From contig JAIYBC010000055.1 of assembly GCA_027488845.1 (NCBI GenBank), forward strand, positions 141,301-205,300: a stretch of DNA of 64,000 bases, given 5' to 3'. The notes below the pieces were generated by a model. It saw only the letters and a program-made list of their open reading frames with translations, did no database searches and was not told the DNA's origin. The DNA is from Verrucomicrobiales bacterium. GTDB taxonomy: Bacteria; Verrucomicrobiota; Verrucomicrobiia; Limisphaerales; UBA9464. A program made the translations under genes and the position numbers. Below, piece after piece: positions 26,787-37,330 of this stretch. Position 1 is the first letter of the stretch. Each line of letters starts with the position of its first letter.

Positions 26787-27158
26787 TCAGAACACCAGCG
26801 TCTGCCAGCCTTCGGCGAGATAGCGGCGGAGGCTCGCGAGCCCGGGGGTGCCGGGCAGCGCATGGTCCTTGATCCCGGGCAGTCCGCAGGCGGCGACGGA
26901 CTCCGTTGCGCCGAAGGCGGCGGAGCAGCCGCACGACGCACCCGTGATGACCGGACGCACCGCGTTGTAGAGGCCGTTCGCCGGATGCGAGAGCCGCGTC
27001 AGTTCGGCGGGCCAGCGGGTGCCGGCGCCGGCGAAGACGACGTTGACCTCGTCGTTCTGGGACTGGGCTTCGGCGGCGAGCGCCAGGGCGCTGAAGGCGC
27101 GTCCCAGCGCTTCTTCGCCGTTCTTGGGATCGGAGGTGATGATGATGGCCAGTTTCAT
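26787..27158 (-). CDS. DsrE/DsrF-like small protein
   Basis: 123 residues with 'MKLAIIITSDPKNGEEALGRAFSALALAAEA', an alpha/beta DsrE-type fold, and Cys residues in 'TGASCGCSAAFGA' and 'AACGLPG'. Members carry sulfur or act as small redox-linked modules; here the Cys-x-Cys pair could hold a persulfide, but this is not certain. It is the middle gene of the leftward cassette at 26110-27705. Confidence 0.72.
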   Translation of the reverse strand: MKLAIIITSDPKNGEEALGRAFSALALAAEAQSQNDEVNVVFAGAGTRWPAELTRLSHPANGLYNAVRPVITGASCGCSAAFGATESVAACGLPGIKDHALPGTPGLASLRRYLAEGWQTLVF

Positions 27159-27273
27159 GTGGGTCTCGTTGTTGGTAGTGTTTTTTCCTGCGTGAATCGG
27201 AAGAGGGGACTGCGGATTCGGAAGCTTTTGGCGTCGCGGCGAACTGCGTTGCCGGTGGAAATCGGAACCGCCT

Positions 27274-27705
27274 TCAGGGCGCGGGCCGTGGCCAGAGGAG
27301 TCTCCGTTCGGACTCGGTGATCCTCAGGTCGTTGATGCTGGCGAAGCGGCGTTGCATGAGGCCGTCGGCATCGAACTCCCAGTTCTCGTTGCCGTAGGCG
27401 CGCCACCACTGTCCGGAGTCGTCGTGGAATTCGTACTCGAAGCGCACGGCGATCCGGTTTCCGGCTGCCGCCCAGAGTTCCTTGCGCAGACGGTAGTCGT
27501 GTTCGCGCGCCCACTTGCGGCGGAGGAACCCGACGACCTGCTCCCGGCCCCTGAGGAACTCGGAGCGGTTCCGCCATTCGGTGTCCTCGGTGTAGGCCAG
27601 CGCGACCCGCTCGGGATCCCGGGTGTTCCAGGCATCCTCGGCCGCCTGCACCTTCCGGAGCGCGGATTCGAGGCTGAAGGGCGGCAAGGGCGGTCGGAGG
27701 TTCAT
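27274..27705 (-). CDS. NTF2-like (DUF1348/SnoaL-type) protein
   Basis: 143 residues; N-terminal '[40 protein letters not shown]' and '[25 protein letters not shown]' are typical of the DUF1348 branch of the NTF2 cone fold. Function of the branch is unclear; some NTF2 folds are small enzymes or ligand binders. It is the first gene downstream of the predicted sigma-54 promoter at 27756-27774, giving a leader of about 40 nt. Confidence 0.78.
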   Translation of the reverse strand: MNLRPPLPPFSLESALRKVQAAEDAWNTRDPERVALAYTEDTEWRNRSEFLRGREQVVGFLRRKWAREHDYRLRKELWAAAGNRIAVRFEYEFHDDSGQWWRAYGNENWEFDADGLMQRRFASINDLRITESERRLLWPRPAP

Positions 27706-27755
27706 GGACTTCGGTTCGATCGGGTTGGTGGCGGTGGTCGCCTGGACGCCTCCCT

Positions 27756-27774
27756 GATGCGGGTGGCGTGCCAA
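27756..27774 (-). promoter_or_regulatory. Predicted sigma-54 promoter for the NTF2/DsrE/PPOX genes
   Basis: On the minus strand the sequence is TTGGCACGCCACCCGCATC. The GG of the -24 element and the GC of the -12 element start exactly 12 bases apart, as sigma-54 requires; the -24 half is consensus and the -12 half is weaker (CCGCA rather than TTGCA). It points at the leftward gene group and sits between it and a divergent sigma-54 activator gene. Transcription would begin near 27747. Confidence 0.7.
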
Positions 27775-27850
27775 AGAGCCCTTCGGGACGAAAACCGACG
27801 TTTCATTGGGGTTTTCGAGAATCCCGATCCATGGAAGCCGCGACGAATTC

Positions 27851-27863
27851 TCGTAGTCTACGA
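27851..27863. promoter_or_regulatory. Palindrome, candidate upstream activator site
   Basis: TCGTAGTCTACGA is a perfect 6-bp inverted repeat around one base. It is about 80 bp upstream of the -24 element of the leftward sigma-54 promoter, a suitable place for the adjacent activator to bind. Confidence 0.5.
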
Positions 27864-27905
27864 AGAGTCGTTGCGGTGGAAGACGACTTCCCGTAGTGCT
27901 CGATC

Positions 27906-29501
27906 GTGAATTGCGGCAGCTTGCCCGAAGTGATGGTGACGATGGCTGGGAACCGGTCGTTGACCGAGGTGCTGTCGGCGGTGGTCGGCGGAATCGCCCG
28001 GTGTCCCAACCTGGTCCTCGCCCGCATCTGGTTGGTCCAGGACGGGGACATCTGCGATTCCTGCCGGTTCCGTCCCGAATGCCCGGACCGGACGCGGTGC
28101 CTGCATCTCGTCGCCAGCGCGGGGAATCCGCGAGGCGGGTCCCAGGATTCCACGCGGCTCGATGGAGCCTTCCGTCGGTTTCCGCTCGGCGTCCGCAAGA
28201 TCGGCCAGGTGGGCGCCAGCGGCCAACCGCTGTTGCTTCCCGACCTGGAGGGTGCGGAGGAATGGATCGCCGATCCGGATTGGATCCGGCGGGAGGGCGT
28301 CAGGACGTTCGCCGCCCAACCGTTGGTCTTCCGCGGCGAGGTGCTCGGCGTGCTCGCCCTCTTCGACGCCGGGGTGTTGGGCCAGGCGGAGTTCGATTGG
28401 CTGCGGGTCTTCGCGGACCACGCGGCGGTGAGCATCGCGAACGCCCGGGCGTTCGAGGAGATCGGGATCCTCAAGGCGCGGTTGGAGGAGGAGAACCACT
28501 ACCTGCGCGCGGAGGTCAGCACGGCGTTGGGCCTCGGCGACATCGTCGGGAGCAGCCCCGGCCTGCAGAAGGTGATGCAGCAGATCGAGCTGGTCGCGCC
28601 GACGGACGCGTCCGTGCTGGTCACCGGCGAGAGCGGCACAGGCAAGGAACTGGTCGCCCGGGCCATCCACGAGAACAGCCGGCGAAGGGAGCGTGCCCTG
28701 ATCAAGGTGAACTGCGGCGCGGTGCCCGAGGCGTTGTTCGAGAGCGAGTTCTTCGGCCATGTGAAGGGCGCCTTCACCGGAGCGCTCCGGGACAAGCCCG
28801 GACGGTTCGAGCTGGCCGACGGTGGGACGCTGTTCCTCGACGAGATCGGCGAGGTGCCGTTGGCCATGCAGGCCAAGCTGCTGCGCGTGTTGCAGGAGCG
28901 GGAGATCGAGCGCATCGGCGACACGCGAACCCGCAGGATCGACGTCCGGATCGTCGCCGCGACCAACCGCGACCTGGGCAAGGAGGTCGAGGCCGGCCGC
29001 TTCCGGAGGGACCTGTACTACCGTCTGGGCGTCTTCCCCATCGAGATCCCGCCGCTGCGCGACCGACGTGACGACATCCCGCAGTTGGCCACCCATTTCG
29101 TGAGGCAGAGCGCCCGCCGGATGAACGGCCCGGCGCCTCGTGTCACCCAGGCGACGATGGCCCAGCTCGCGGCCCACGACTGGCCGGGCAACGTCCGCGA
29201 ACTCCAGAATGCCGTCGAACGCGCGGTGATCCTCGCCCAGGGCGGTCCGTTGCGATTCGAGTTCGCGCCGACTTCATCCCGGGATTCGGTGGGTGCGAAG
29301 GCGTTGCCGGGACCGGTTTCGCCGCTCCTGACCCGCGCGGAACTCAAGCGGCAGGAAAGGGAGAGCATCGTCGCCGCCTTGAAGCAGTCCGGCGGACGGA
29401 TCTTCGGCGAAGGTGGTGCGGCCGAACTGCTGGGGATGAAGCCGACGACCCTCGCCTCCCGCATCAAGGCGCTCGGCATCCGGCGCAACCCACGGGATTG
29501 A
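27906..29501 (+). CDS. Sigma-54-dependent transcriptional activator with GAF sensor domain
   Basis: 531 residues from a GTG (ATGs at 27933 and 27942 are alternatives). N-terminal GAF domain about 15-195 with a four-Cys cluster at 50, 53, 59 and 65 ('[11 protein letters not shown]...C'), fitting a metal or Fe-S site. The AAA+ domain has Walker A 'GESGTGKE' (Lys247), the sigma-54 contact loop GAFTGA (288-293), 'LFLDEIGE' and Arg-finger regions. A Fis-type helix-turn-helix ends the protein ('[22 protein letters not shown]'). It should bind upstream sites and drive sigma-54 promoters; the divergent cassette is the obvious target. The signal could be redox or gas (inference). Confidence 0.93.
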   Translation: MNCGSLPEVMVTMAGNRSLTEVLSAVVGGIARCPNLVLARIWLVQDGDICDSCRFRPECPDRTRCLHLVASAGNPRGGSQDSTRLDGAFRRFPLGVRKIGQVGASGQPLLLPDLEGAEEWIADPDWIRREGVRTFAAQPLVFRGEVLGVLALFDAGVLGQAEFDWLRVFADHAAVSIANARAFEEIGILKARLEEENHYLRAEVSTALGLGDIVGSSPGLQKVMQQIELVAPTDASVLVTGESGTGKELVARAIHENSRRRERALIKVNCGAVPEALFESEFFGHVKGAFTGALRDKPGRFELADGGTLFLDEIGEVPLAMQAKLLRVLQEREIERIGDTRTRRIDVRIVAATNRDLGKEVEAGRFRRDLYYRLGVFPIEIPPLRDRRDDIPQLATHFVRQSARRMNGPAPRVTQATMAQLAAHDWPGNVRELQNAVERAVILAQGGPLRFEFAPTSSRDSVGAKALPGPVSPLLTRAELKRQERESIVAALKQSGGRIFGEGGAAELLGMKPTTLASRIKALGIRRNPRD

Positions 29502-29524
29502 GTTCAAGGCTTTGCGACTGCCGT

Positions 29525-29554
29525 ACGTAGACACGGAGACACGTAGATACGGAG
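29525..29554. repeat. Two 14-bp direct repeats, 16-bp period
   Basis: ACGTAGACACGGAG and ACGTAGATACGGAG (one mismatch) lie in tandem in the 279-bp gap before the PEP-CTERM gene; internally they show an 8-bp rhythm. The rest of the gap shows no gene or clear promoter. Confidence 0.7.
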
Positions 29555-29780
29555 TGTGGAAGCACCCAGGAGGTGCGGAGATTGCGGCTCCCAAACTCGA
29601 CCGCCAACATCCCACGGCCGCGGGAGTCTCGTGAACCGGGAAACCGGCTGAGTCTCGTGACTTCGTCTCCTACGCTGCGTGAAGCGTCTCGAGGCAGGCA
29701 GTGGAGCGGGATGTGGAGTTCTCCCGACCCGTTCCATCAGTGGTCCAGGGGTCGGCATCATTTTTTGGTTTCGATGAAAG

Positions 29781-30815
29781 ATGTGGTCCCGGGACCGGTT
29801 ATCCGAGGGTGTGAAGACCCATCCACGATTCCTGCTGCCTGCAATCGTCCTCGGGGCGATCCAGGCGCATGCCTCCGCCTTCCACTTCGCCAACACGGCG
29901 ATCCAAACGGGGGCCGGGGCCGAATACGGCTTTGCCAACGCCTTCAATCCGGTGTCCTCGTCGGTTTCCCGTGAGTTCAGCCTGACCTATCCCTCGGTCG
30001 GTCCCGGCGGTGCCACCAACATCATCAATGCCGGCATCACCGCCGCGGCCGCGTGGGCGCGGTCGGAGCCGGGATCCCTCGGAGTCCGGGCACTGGTGTC
30101 TGTGGACAACCGTTCGAGCGCGATCACCCTGCGGTCGGACGCCGGGGTTCCGCCCGGTGGCGGGAGCTTCTTCCAGACGCCGGCGGCTTCCGCGGGCTTC
30201 TCCACGCAAGATGTCCGGTTCGAGGCGCTTCCCGGAGTCGTCGGAGGCGGGACGATTCCGGTCTCGTTGAATCTGCGATTGGACGGGGGCTTCACCGGAA
30301 GCTCCGTGTCGACACCGGGAGCCGGTGTGGGATCGAGCACGATGACCCTGAGCCTGCAGGGTCGGTTTGGGTACGTGGACCGCGAAACCCACTTCCAGTA
30401 CGGGACCTTCTTCTCCGGGACGGTGGTCGCCACCTCGACCGGCGGCTTGGTCACCTACGGTGCCGGGACAGGGCTGCTTTCCGGATACACCGGAGGCACT
30501 GTGGACCTGACGACGTCGGGATTCAGCATCCCGCTCGGGGTACCGGTGCAGGCGGAGCTGAGGCTGGAACTCTTCGGTTCGGCGACCTCGGCCGGCGGCC
30601 GGTTGGAGGGCATCGATGCGGACTTCCTCCATACGCTGACGTTCCCCACGGACGGCGACGTCTTCAACCTTCCGGAAGGCTATACGGCTTCGTCGGCTGG
30701 GCTCGGGGTCGCCGACAACGGATTCGCGCCGGTGCCGGAGCCGGGTGCGTGGGCCGCGGTCGGCTTGGCCGGCGCGGGACTCTTCGGTGTGGCACGGCGT
30801 CGCCTGCGGCATTGA
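29781..30815 (+). CDS. PEP-CTERM sorting-signal exported protein
   Basis: 344 residues. A signal peptide ('FLLPAIVLGAIQAHASA') leads into a Gly/Ser/Thr-rich beta-type body, and the C-terminus has the full PEP-CTERM tripartite signal: 'PVPEPGAW', a hydrophobic helix, and 'RRRLRH'. Such proteins are handled by an exosortase (EpsH-like) and end up in extracellular material. No enzyme motif is seen. The ATG at 29781 gives ten extra residues before the signal; GTG at 29811 is an equally good start. Confidence 0.85.
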   Translation: MWSRDRLSEGVKTHPRFLLPAIVLGAIQAHASAFHFANTAIQTGAGAEYGFANAFNPVSSSVSREFSLTYPSVGPGGATNIINAGITAAAAWARSEPGSLGVRALVSVDNRSSAITLRSDAGVPPGGGSFFQTPAASAGFSTQDVRFEALPGVVGGGTIPVSLNLRLDGGFTGSSVSTPGAGVGSSTMTLSLQGRFGYVDRETHFQYGTFFSGTVVATSTGGLVTYGAGTGLLSGYTGGTVDLTTSGFSIPLGVPVQAELRLELFGSATSAGGRLEGIDADFLHTLTFPTDGDVFNLPEGYTASSAGLGVADNGFAPVPEPGAWAAVGLAGAGLFGVARRRLRH

Positions 30816-30872
30816 GTGAGGACGTGAGTCGTCGTCGGGGCCGGTGCGGCGGGGGGCGCCGGGCCGGAATGG

Positions 30873-30902
30873 AAAAGGCGCGGTCCCGTTGGGGACCGCG
30901 CC
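30873..30902 (-). terminator. Intrinsic terminator of the groES-groEL unit
   Basis: Perfect 11-bp stem (GGCGCGGTCCC with GGGACCGCGCC), 4-nt loop, followed on the minus strand by TTTT. It lies 35 bp past the groEL stop. On the plus strand it could also end the PEP-CTERM transcript, but there is no U-run on that side. Confidence 0.88.
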
Positions 30903-30937
30903 TGTCAGTTTCAGGTTCCTCGGAACGGTGGCCGGAC

Positions 30938-32572
<1,635 letters not shown>

Positions 32573-32608
32573 GGATGTCTAGATGTGTGTGATTGAGTTC
32601 CGGGTGGT

Positions 32609-32902
32609 TCAGCCGACGACGGCGATCAGGTCGTCGGTGTTGAAGATCTTGTATTCCTTGCCATCGATCTTGATTTCGGAGCCGCCGTACTTGGAGACCA
32701 GCACGCGGTCACCGACCTTGACTTCGAAGGCAAGCTTCTTGCCGTCGTCGCCGGTCTTGCCGGTTCCGAGGGCGCGGACAACGCCTTCGCTGGGCTTCTC
32801 CTTGGCGGAGTCGGGGATGATGATCCCGCCCTTCTTGACTTCCTTTTCCTCGCCGAGCTCCACGAGGACGCGGTCTCCGAGGGGTTTCACGTTCAGTGCC
32901 AT
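32609..32902 (-). CDS. groES: Co-chaperonin GroES (10 kDa)
   Basis: 97 residues with '[11 protein letters not shown]', the mobile loop region '[18 protein letters not shown]', '[17 protein letters not shown]' and '[14 protein letters not shown]'. Caps GroEL. It lies 87 bp after dnaK on the same strand; whether dnaK and groESL share a transcript is unclear. No CIRCE element is visible upstream. Confidence 0.98.
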   Translation of the reverse strand: MALNVKPLGDRVLVELGEEKEVKKGGIIIPDSAKEKPSEGVVRALGTGKTGDDGKKLAFEVKVGDRVLVSKYGGSEIKIDGKEYKIFNTDDLIAVVG

Positions 32903-32989
32903 GTTGGTGACTGTGTGTTTTGTATTGTTGCTTGTGGATGCAGCCCGCCGCTCCTGCGGCCGGGCAAAATGGTGTGCCAGGACCGGAAC

Positions 32990-34915
32990 TCAGGGCTTCT
33001 TCTTCTCGTCGACGACTTCGGCGTCGATGACGGTGGAGTCGTCCTTCTTCTCGGCCTTGGGTTCGGCTCCGGGCTGTTGGCCGCCGGCACCGGCCCCGGG
33101 GGCTTCGCCGCCCTGGGGGTACATCGCCGCACCGGCCGCCTGGACGGTCTGGTTCAGCTTGTCGAGGGCCGCGCGGATCGCGGCGGTGTCGCTGCCCTTG
33201 AGGGCGTCCTTCACCGAGGCGACGGACGTCTCGATGCCGGACTTGGCGTCGCCGATCTTGTCGGCGTTGTCCTTCAGGAACTTCTCGGTGCGGTAGACGG
33301 TGTTGTCCGCCTCGTTGCGGAGTTCGACCTCCTCGCGGCGGGCCTTGTCCTCGTCGGCATGGGCCTCGGCGTCACGGCGCATCTTCTCGACCTCGTCCTT
33401 GGAAAGGCCGCTGGAGGCGGTGATGACGATCTTCTGGCTCTTGCCGGTGCCGAGGTCCTTGGCGCTGACGTTGAGGATGCCGTTGGCGTCGATGTCGAAG
33501 GTGACCTCGATCTGTGGAACGCCGCGCGGGGCCGGGGCGATCTCGGAGAGCTGGAACTTGCCGAGCGACTTGTTGTCGCGTGAGAACTGGCGTTCGCCCT
33601 GGAGGACGTGGATCTCGACGCCGGGCTGGTTGTCGCTGGCGGTGGAGAAGATCTCCGACTTGCGGCTCGGGATGGTGGTGTTGCGGTCGATCAGCTTGGT
33701 GAACACGCCACCGAGGGTCTCGATGCCCAGCGACAGCGGGGTCACGTCGAGCAGGAGCACGTCCTTGACCTCGCCCTTGAGCACGCCGCCCTGGATGGCG
33801 GCGCCGACGGCGACGACCTCGTCGGGGTTGACGCCCTGGTGGGGGGGCTTGCTGACGAGGCCGCGGGCGGTCTCCACCACCCGGGGCATGCGGGTCATGC
33901 CGCCGACCAGGACGAGTTCGTCGATCTTGTCGGTCGTGAGTCCGGCGTCGCGCAGACACGCCTTGGTCGGCGTGATGGTGCGTTCGAAGAGGGTGTCGCA
34001 GAGCTGCTCCATCTTCGCCCGGCTCAGCTTCAGGGAGATGTGCTTCGGGCCGGTCGCGTCGGCGGTGATGAAGGGCAGGTTGATGTCGTACTGCTGGGAC
34101 GACGAGAGGGCGATCTTGGACTTCTCGGCCTCTTCCTTGATGCGCTGGAGGGCATCGGGCTGCTTGCGGAGGTCGATACCCTGGTCGCGTTGGAACTCGG
34201 CGAGGATCCAGTCGATGATCGCGTTGTCCCAGTCGTCGCCGCCGAGGTGGGTGTCGCCGTTGGTGGCCTTCACCTCGAAGACGCCGTCACCGATCTCGAG
34301 CACCGAGATGTCGAAGGTGCCGCCACCGAGGTCGTACACGGCGATCTTCTCGTCCTTCTTCTTGTCCAGACCGTAGGCGAGCGAGGCGGCGGTGGGCTCG
34401 TTGATGATGCGGAGCACCTCGAGTCCGGCGATCTTGCCGGCGTCCTTGGTGGCCTGGCGCTGGCTGTCGTTGAAGTAGGCGGGAACGGTGATGACGGCCT
34501 GGGTGATGGTCTCACCGAGGCGGATCTCCGCGTCGGCCTTCAGCTTGCCCAGGATCATGGCGCTGATCTCCGGCGGGCTGAACGACTTGGGCTTGCCTTC
34601 GACCTCCACCTCGATGTGGGCGTCCCCGTTGGAGGCGCGCACCACCTTGTAGGGCACGCGCTTGATCTCCTCCTGGACCTCGTCGAACTTGCGTCCCATG
34701 AAGCGCTTCACCGAGTAGATGGTGTTGCGGGGGTTGGTGACGCCCTGCCGTTTCGCCGCGTCGCCGAACAGCCTCTCGCCGTTCTTCGCGAATGCGACGA
34801 CCGACGGGGTCGTGCGTTTCCCTTCCGAATTCTCCAGCACGAGCGGCTCGCCGCCTTCCATCACCGCCATGCAGGAGTTGGTCGTTCCGAGATCAATGCC
34901 CAAAACTTTTGCCAT
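32990..34915 (-). CDS. dnaK: Chaperone protein DnaK (Hsp70)
   Basis: 641 residues. N-terminal ATPase starts '[20 protein letters not shown]' and includes '[38 protein letters not shown]'; the substrate domain contains '[30 protein letters not shown]'; the tail ends in acidic/Lys residues ('[13 protein letters not shown]'). ATG 34915 is the family start; the longer frame is not credible. No grpE or dnaJ is adjacent. Divergent from recF across a 257-bp control region. Confidence 0.98.
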   Translation of the reverse strand: MAKVLGIDLGTTNSCMAVMEGGEPLVLENSEGKRTTPSVVAFAKNGERLFGDAAKRQGVTNPRNTIYSVKRFMGRKFDEVQEEIKRVPYKVVRASNGDAHIEVEVEGKPKSFSPPEISAMILGKLKADAEIRLGETITQAVITVPAYFNDSQRQATKDAGKIAGLEVLRIINEPTAASLAYGLDKKKDEKIAVYDLGGGTFDISVLEIGDGVFEVKATNGDTHLGGDDWDNAIIDWILAEFQRDQGIDLRKQPDALQRIKEEAEKSKIALSSSQQYDINLPFITADATGPKHISLKLSRAKMEQLCDTLFERTITPTKACLRDAGLTTDKIDELVLVGGMTRMPRVVETARGLVSKPPHQGVNPDEVVAVGAAIQGGVLKGEVKDVLLLDVTPLSLGIETLGGVFTKLIDRNTTIPSRKSEIFSTASDNQPGVEIHVLQGERQFSRDNKSLGKFQLSEIAPAPRGVPQIEVTFDIDANGILNVSAKDLGTGKSQKIVITASSGLSKDEVEKMRRDAEAHADEDKARREEVELRNEADNTVYRTEKFLKDNADKIGDAKSGIETSVASVKDALKGSDTAAIRAALDKLNQTVQAAGAAMYPQGGEAPGAGAGGQQPGAEPKAEKKDDSTVIDAEVVDEKKKP

Positions 34916-34981
34916 AGGTCGAAAATCTTCTTCCCACCCCCTGCAAGCCGAGTGCCGACAGGACGGATCGACGGCAAAAGG

Positions 34982-35000
34982 CTGAAATGGCGCCATTCAG
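34982..35000. promoter_or_regulatory. Palindrome in the dnaK/recF divergent region
   Basis: CTGA-A-ATGGCGCCAT-TCAG contains the perfect 12-bp palindrome AATGGCGCCATT (34986-34997). It is about 70 bp upstream of dnaK and could be an operator; it does not match CIRCE (TTAGCACTC-N9-GAGTGCTAA). Confidence 0.45.
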
Positions 35001-35073
35001 GCCTGTTTTCGAGGTGGACTGGATTGGGGTGGGCCAGCGCTTGTCGGCGCCGTTGTGCCGTGGATGGGGACAA

Positions 35074-35091
35074 TGTGTCGCATGTGACACA
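35074..35091. promoter_or_regulatory. Inverted repeat TGTGTC-N6-GACACA, candidate operator
   Basis: TGTGTCGCATGTGACACA has 6-bp arms and a CATG core inside the spacer, so 16 of 18 bases are symmetric. The half-site and spacing recall Crp/Fnr-type operators (TGTGA-N6-TCACA) with one changed base per arm. It lies about 80-100 bp before the recF start and about 160 bp before dnaK. Confidence 0.5.
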
Positions 35092-35172
35092 CGTCGGCGG
35101 GCGGGATGGCGCAGTTGGGAATCCCCTTCGAAGCCGGTCGACAAGTGGAGGTGGGAATTCCAAGACTGTCGC

Positions 35173-36255
35173 GTGCACGTGTCCCGGCTCCGATTGCGCG
35201 ACTTCCGGAATTATGTCCGGCTCGACCTGGAGCTGGGCCCGGGCTGCCATCTGTTCCTCGGGGACAACGCGCAGGGCAAGACCAACGTGCTGGAGGCCTT
35301 GTATCTCGTCGCCACATTGAGGTCGTTCCGCGGAGTCGGCGGGGCCCAGATGGTCCGTGAGGGGGCGCGCGGCTACTTCGTCGGCGCCACGATCGACAGC
35401 CAGGGGCTATCGGAGGTGAAGGCCTACTGGTCGTCCACGGAGCGGAGGCTGACGCTGAACGAAAGGCCCGTGCGACGTCTGTCCGAGTACTTCGGCGTCC
35501 TGCGGGCGGTGGTGTTCTGTTCCGAGGACCTGGCCTTGGTGAAGGGGGCGTCGCGGGGACGCCGACGGTTCCTCGACCTGATCCTGGCCCAGACCGAGCC
35601 CGGCTACCTGACGCTCCTCATGCGCTATGCCCGGGCGTTGAAGTCACGGAATGCGCTGCTCAAGCATCCGATGCCGGACGAGGCCCAGTTGGAGGGGTTC
35701 TCCCATGAAGTGGTCTCCGCCGGGACGGGCCTGATGGCGGCCCGCACGGCGTTGTTGCCCCGCATCACGCCCTGGATCCGGGACGCGTTCCGACGCATCT
35801 CGGGCGACGTCGACGAACTCGAGTTGCGCCATCGTCCTGGGGTTCGCGAGGACTTCGCGGTGGCGCTCTCCAATTCTCGGGCGCGGGAGCGGGTGATGCG
35901 GACGACCCTGGTCGGACCGCACCGTGACGACGTCGAGTTCCTCGTGAATGGACGGAACGCGTCCCAATACACCAGCGAGGGGCAGAAGCGGACCTTGGCG
36001 TTGGCCCTGAAGTTGGCCCAGGCCGAGTACCTTTCCTCGGTGGTGGGAACCCCACCGGTGCTGTTGATCGACGACGTGATGGGCGAGCTCGATGCCTCGC
36101 GGAGGGCGGCGTTCATGCCGCTGTTGGAACGGGCCTTCCGGGCCGGCGGGCAGGTTTTCATGACCTGCACCGAGGAGAATTGGCCGCAGGAGATGGGCAG
36201 GAACCTCACCCGTTGGTCGGTCCAGCGGGGCGGAATCGTCCCGGTGGCCGTGTAG
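35173..36255 (+). CDS. recF: DNA replication and repair protein RecF
   Basis: 360-residue SMC-like ATPase that loads RecA at gaps. Starts 'VHVSRLRLRDFRNYVRLDLEL', Walker A 'GDNAQGKTN', a middle coiled region, 'GPHRDDVEFLVNG', the signature 'SEGQKRTLALALKLAQAEYL' and Walker B 'PVLLIDDVMGELDASRR'. A GTG at 35173 (or 35179) matches the family N-terminus; the ATG at 34987 would add 62 unrelated residues across the control region. Not linked here to dnaA, dnaN or gyrB. Confidence 0.93.
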   Translation: MHVSRLRLRDFRNYVRLDLELGPGCHLFLGDNAQGKTNVLEALYLVATLRSFRGVGGAQMVREGARGYFVGATIDSQGLSEVKAYWSSTERRLTLNERPVRRLSEYFGVLRAVVFCSEDLALVKGASRGRRRFLDLILAQTEPGYLTLLMRYARALKSRNALLKHPMPDEAQLEGFSHEVVSAGTGLMAARTALLPRITPWIRDAFRRISGDVDELELRHRPGVREDFAVALSNSRARERVMRTTLVGPHRDDVEFLVNGRNASQYTSEGQKRTLALALKLAQAEYLSSVVGTPPVLLIDDVMGELDASRRAAFMPLLERAFRAGGQVFMTCTEENWPQEMGRNLTRWSVQRGGIVPVAV

Positions 36256-36265
36256 CCCCTCGTGC

Positions 36266-37330
36266 CTAGAACGAGATCCCGAGGGTCGTCTGGATGGTCA
36301 GGTCGTTGTTGTTGACCCCGATGACCGGATTCGTGTCGTACAGGTCGATGATGTTCAGGTTCAACGTGGTCCGTTTCAGGAGCGGGTAGGAGAAGTTCAG
36401 GGTGTACTGCGCGCGGAAATCGCCGAAGTCGGTGATGTTGGGCATGAAGGCGAGGGTCTGGCGGATCTTCAGCTTCGAGCTGAGTTCCCAGGTGAGGTCT
36501 TCGCCGAAGCGCACCGAGATCAGGTCGCGGTCCCGGGACGTGCCCACGAAATCGAACTGCTGGTATTGGGCACCGAGCTCCGCGTTCAGGATGAACCTGG
36601 GCTTCTCCAGCAGCTTGTAGCCGAAGCCGGCGCCCTCCTGGTATTGGAGGTCGAGACGGCGGATGTGGTCGAAGCCGGCGCCGGCGAGGTTGAAGGCGTA
36701 GACCTTCCTGCGCGAACCGAGATCGATGTCGGTCTTCAGGCTGCCGTCGAGTCGGTTGGCGGAATCGAAGCCGTTGAGCACGCCATAGGCCGCAGAGGCG
36801 GTTGCGGAGTTCCTCACGCGGTCCCAGCGGTGGATGGCGCTGGCGTTGCCGTAGAAGGTCTGTCGGTCGGTCGTGCCGAATCCGAGGTCGCTGCCCAACT
36901 GGATGTTCACGTTCCAGTTGGTGAGGAGTGGCCGGATCCATCCGGGGCGGTACCAGGGATTCTCCCCGAGCGAGGCCAAGTTGGTCCGGATGTCGACGGC
37001 GGGCGGAGGCGTGGATTTCACGACGCCCGACGCCGGGGTCGGGGCCGGCTTCGCGGCTGGGGAAGCCGGCTTCGGGGTTGCGACGACCGCGGGAGGGACC
37101 TTTTCCTCGCGCCGTTCGATCAGGTCCAGCGGGATGCGGACCTTCCCCGCCAAGGACCTGACCACCACCGCATCGGACTTGCGGGAAACCACCTCGCCGG
37201 TGATCCGATCGCCGTTCCGGAGGTGGAACACGACCGTCTCCGCGGCCTGCGTCGCAGTTGGGAGTCCACCCAGGAGCAGGAACGCGACGAGCCGGATCAG
37301 GAGACTACGGATTGGAGGGAGGTTTCGCAT
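36266..37330 (-). CDS. DUF481 family outer-membrane beta-barrel protein
   Basis: 354 residues. Signal peptide from the ATG at 37330 ('LLIRLVAFLLLGGLPTATQA'), a short SH3-like segment with 'FHLRNGDRITGEVVSRKSDAVVVRS', a Pro/Ala-rich linker, then a barrel of alternating residues ending in 'TLGISF', with terminal Phe typical of outer-membrane proteins. This matches DUF481/YdiY-type proteins of unknown function. Its first 26 bp overlap the end of the upstream hypothetical gene, so the pair is translationally linked. Confidence 0.82.
   Translation of the reverse strand: MRNLPPIRSLLIRLVAFLLLGGLPTATQAAETVVFHLRNGDRITGEVVSRKSDAVVVRSLAGKVRIPLDLIERREEKVPPAVVATPKPASPAAKPAPTPASGVVKSTPPPAVDIRTNLASLGENPWYRPGWIRPLLTNWNVNIQLGSDLGFGTTDRQTFYGNASAIHRWDRVRNSATASAAYGVLNGFDSANRLDGSLKTDIDLGSRRKVYAFNLAGAGFDHIRRLDLQYQEGAGFGYKLLEKPRFILNAELGAQYQQFDFVGTSRDRDLISVRFGEDLTWELSSKLKIRQTLAFMPNITDFGDFRAQYTLNFSYPLLKRTTLNLNIIDLYDTNPVIGVNNNDLTIQTTLGISF

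Noticed and set aside
35074-35091. DnaA box or replication origin beside recF
   Set aside because: No TTATNCACA clusters, AT-rich unwinding region, dnaA or dnaN is present.
34916-35172. CIRCE element for dnaK
   Set aside because: No TTAGCACTC-N9-GAGTGCTAA or close variant was found by eye; only the other palindromes listed.
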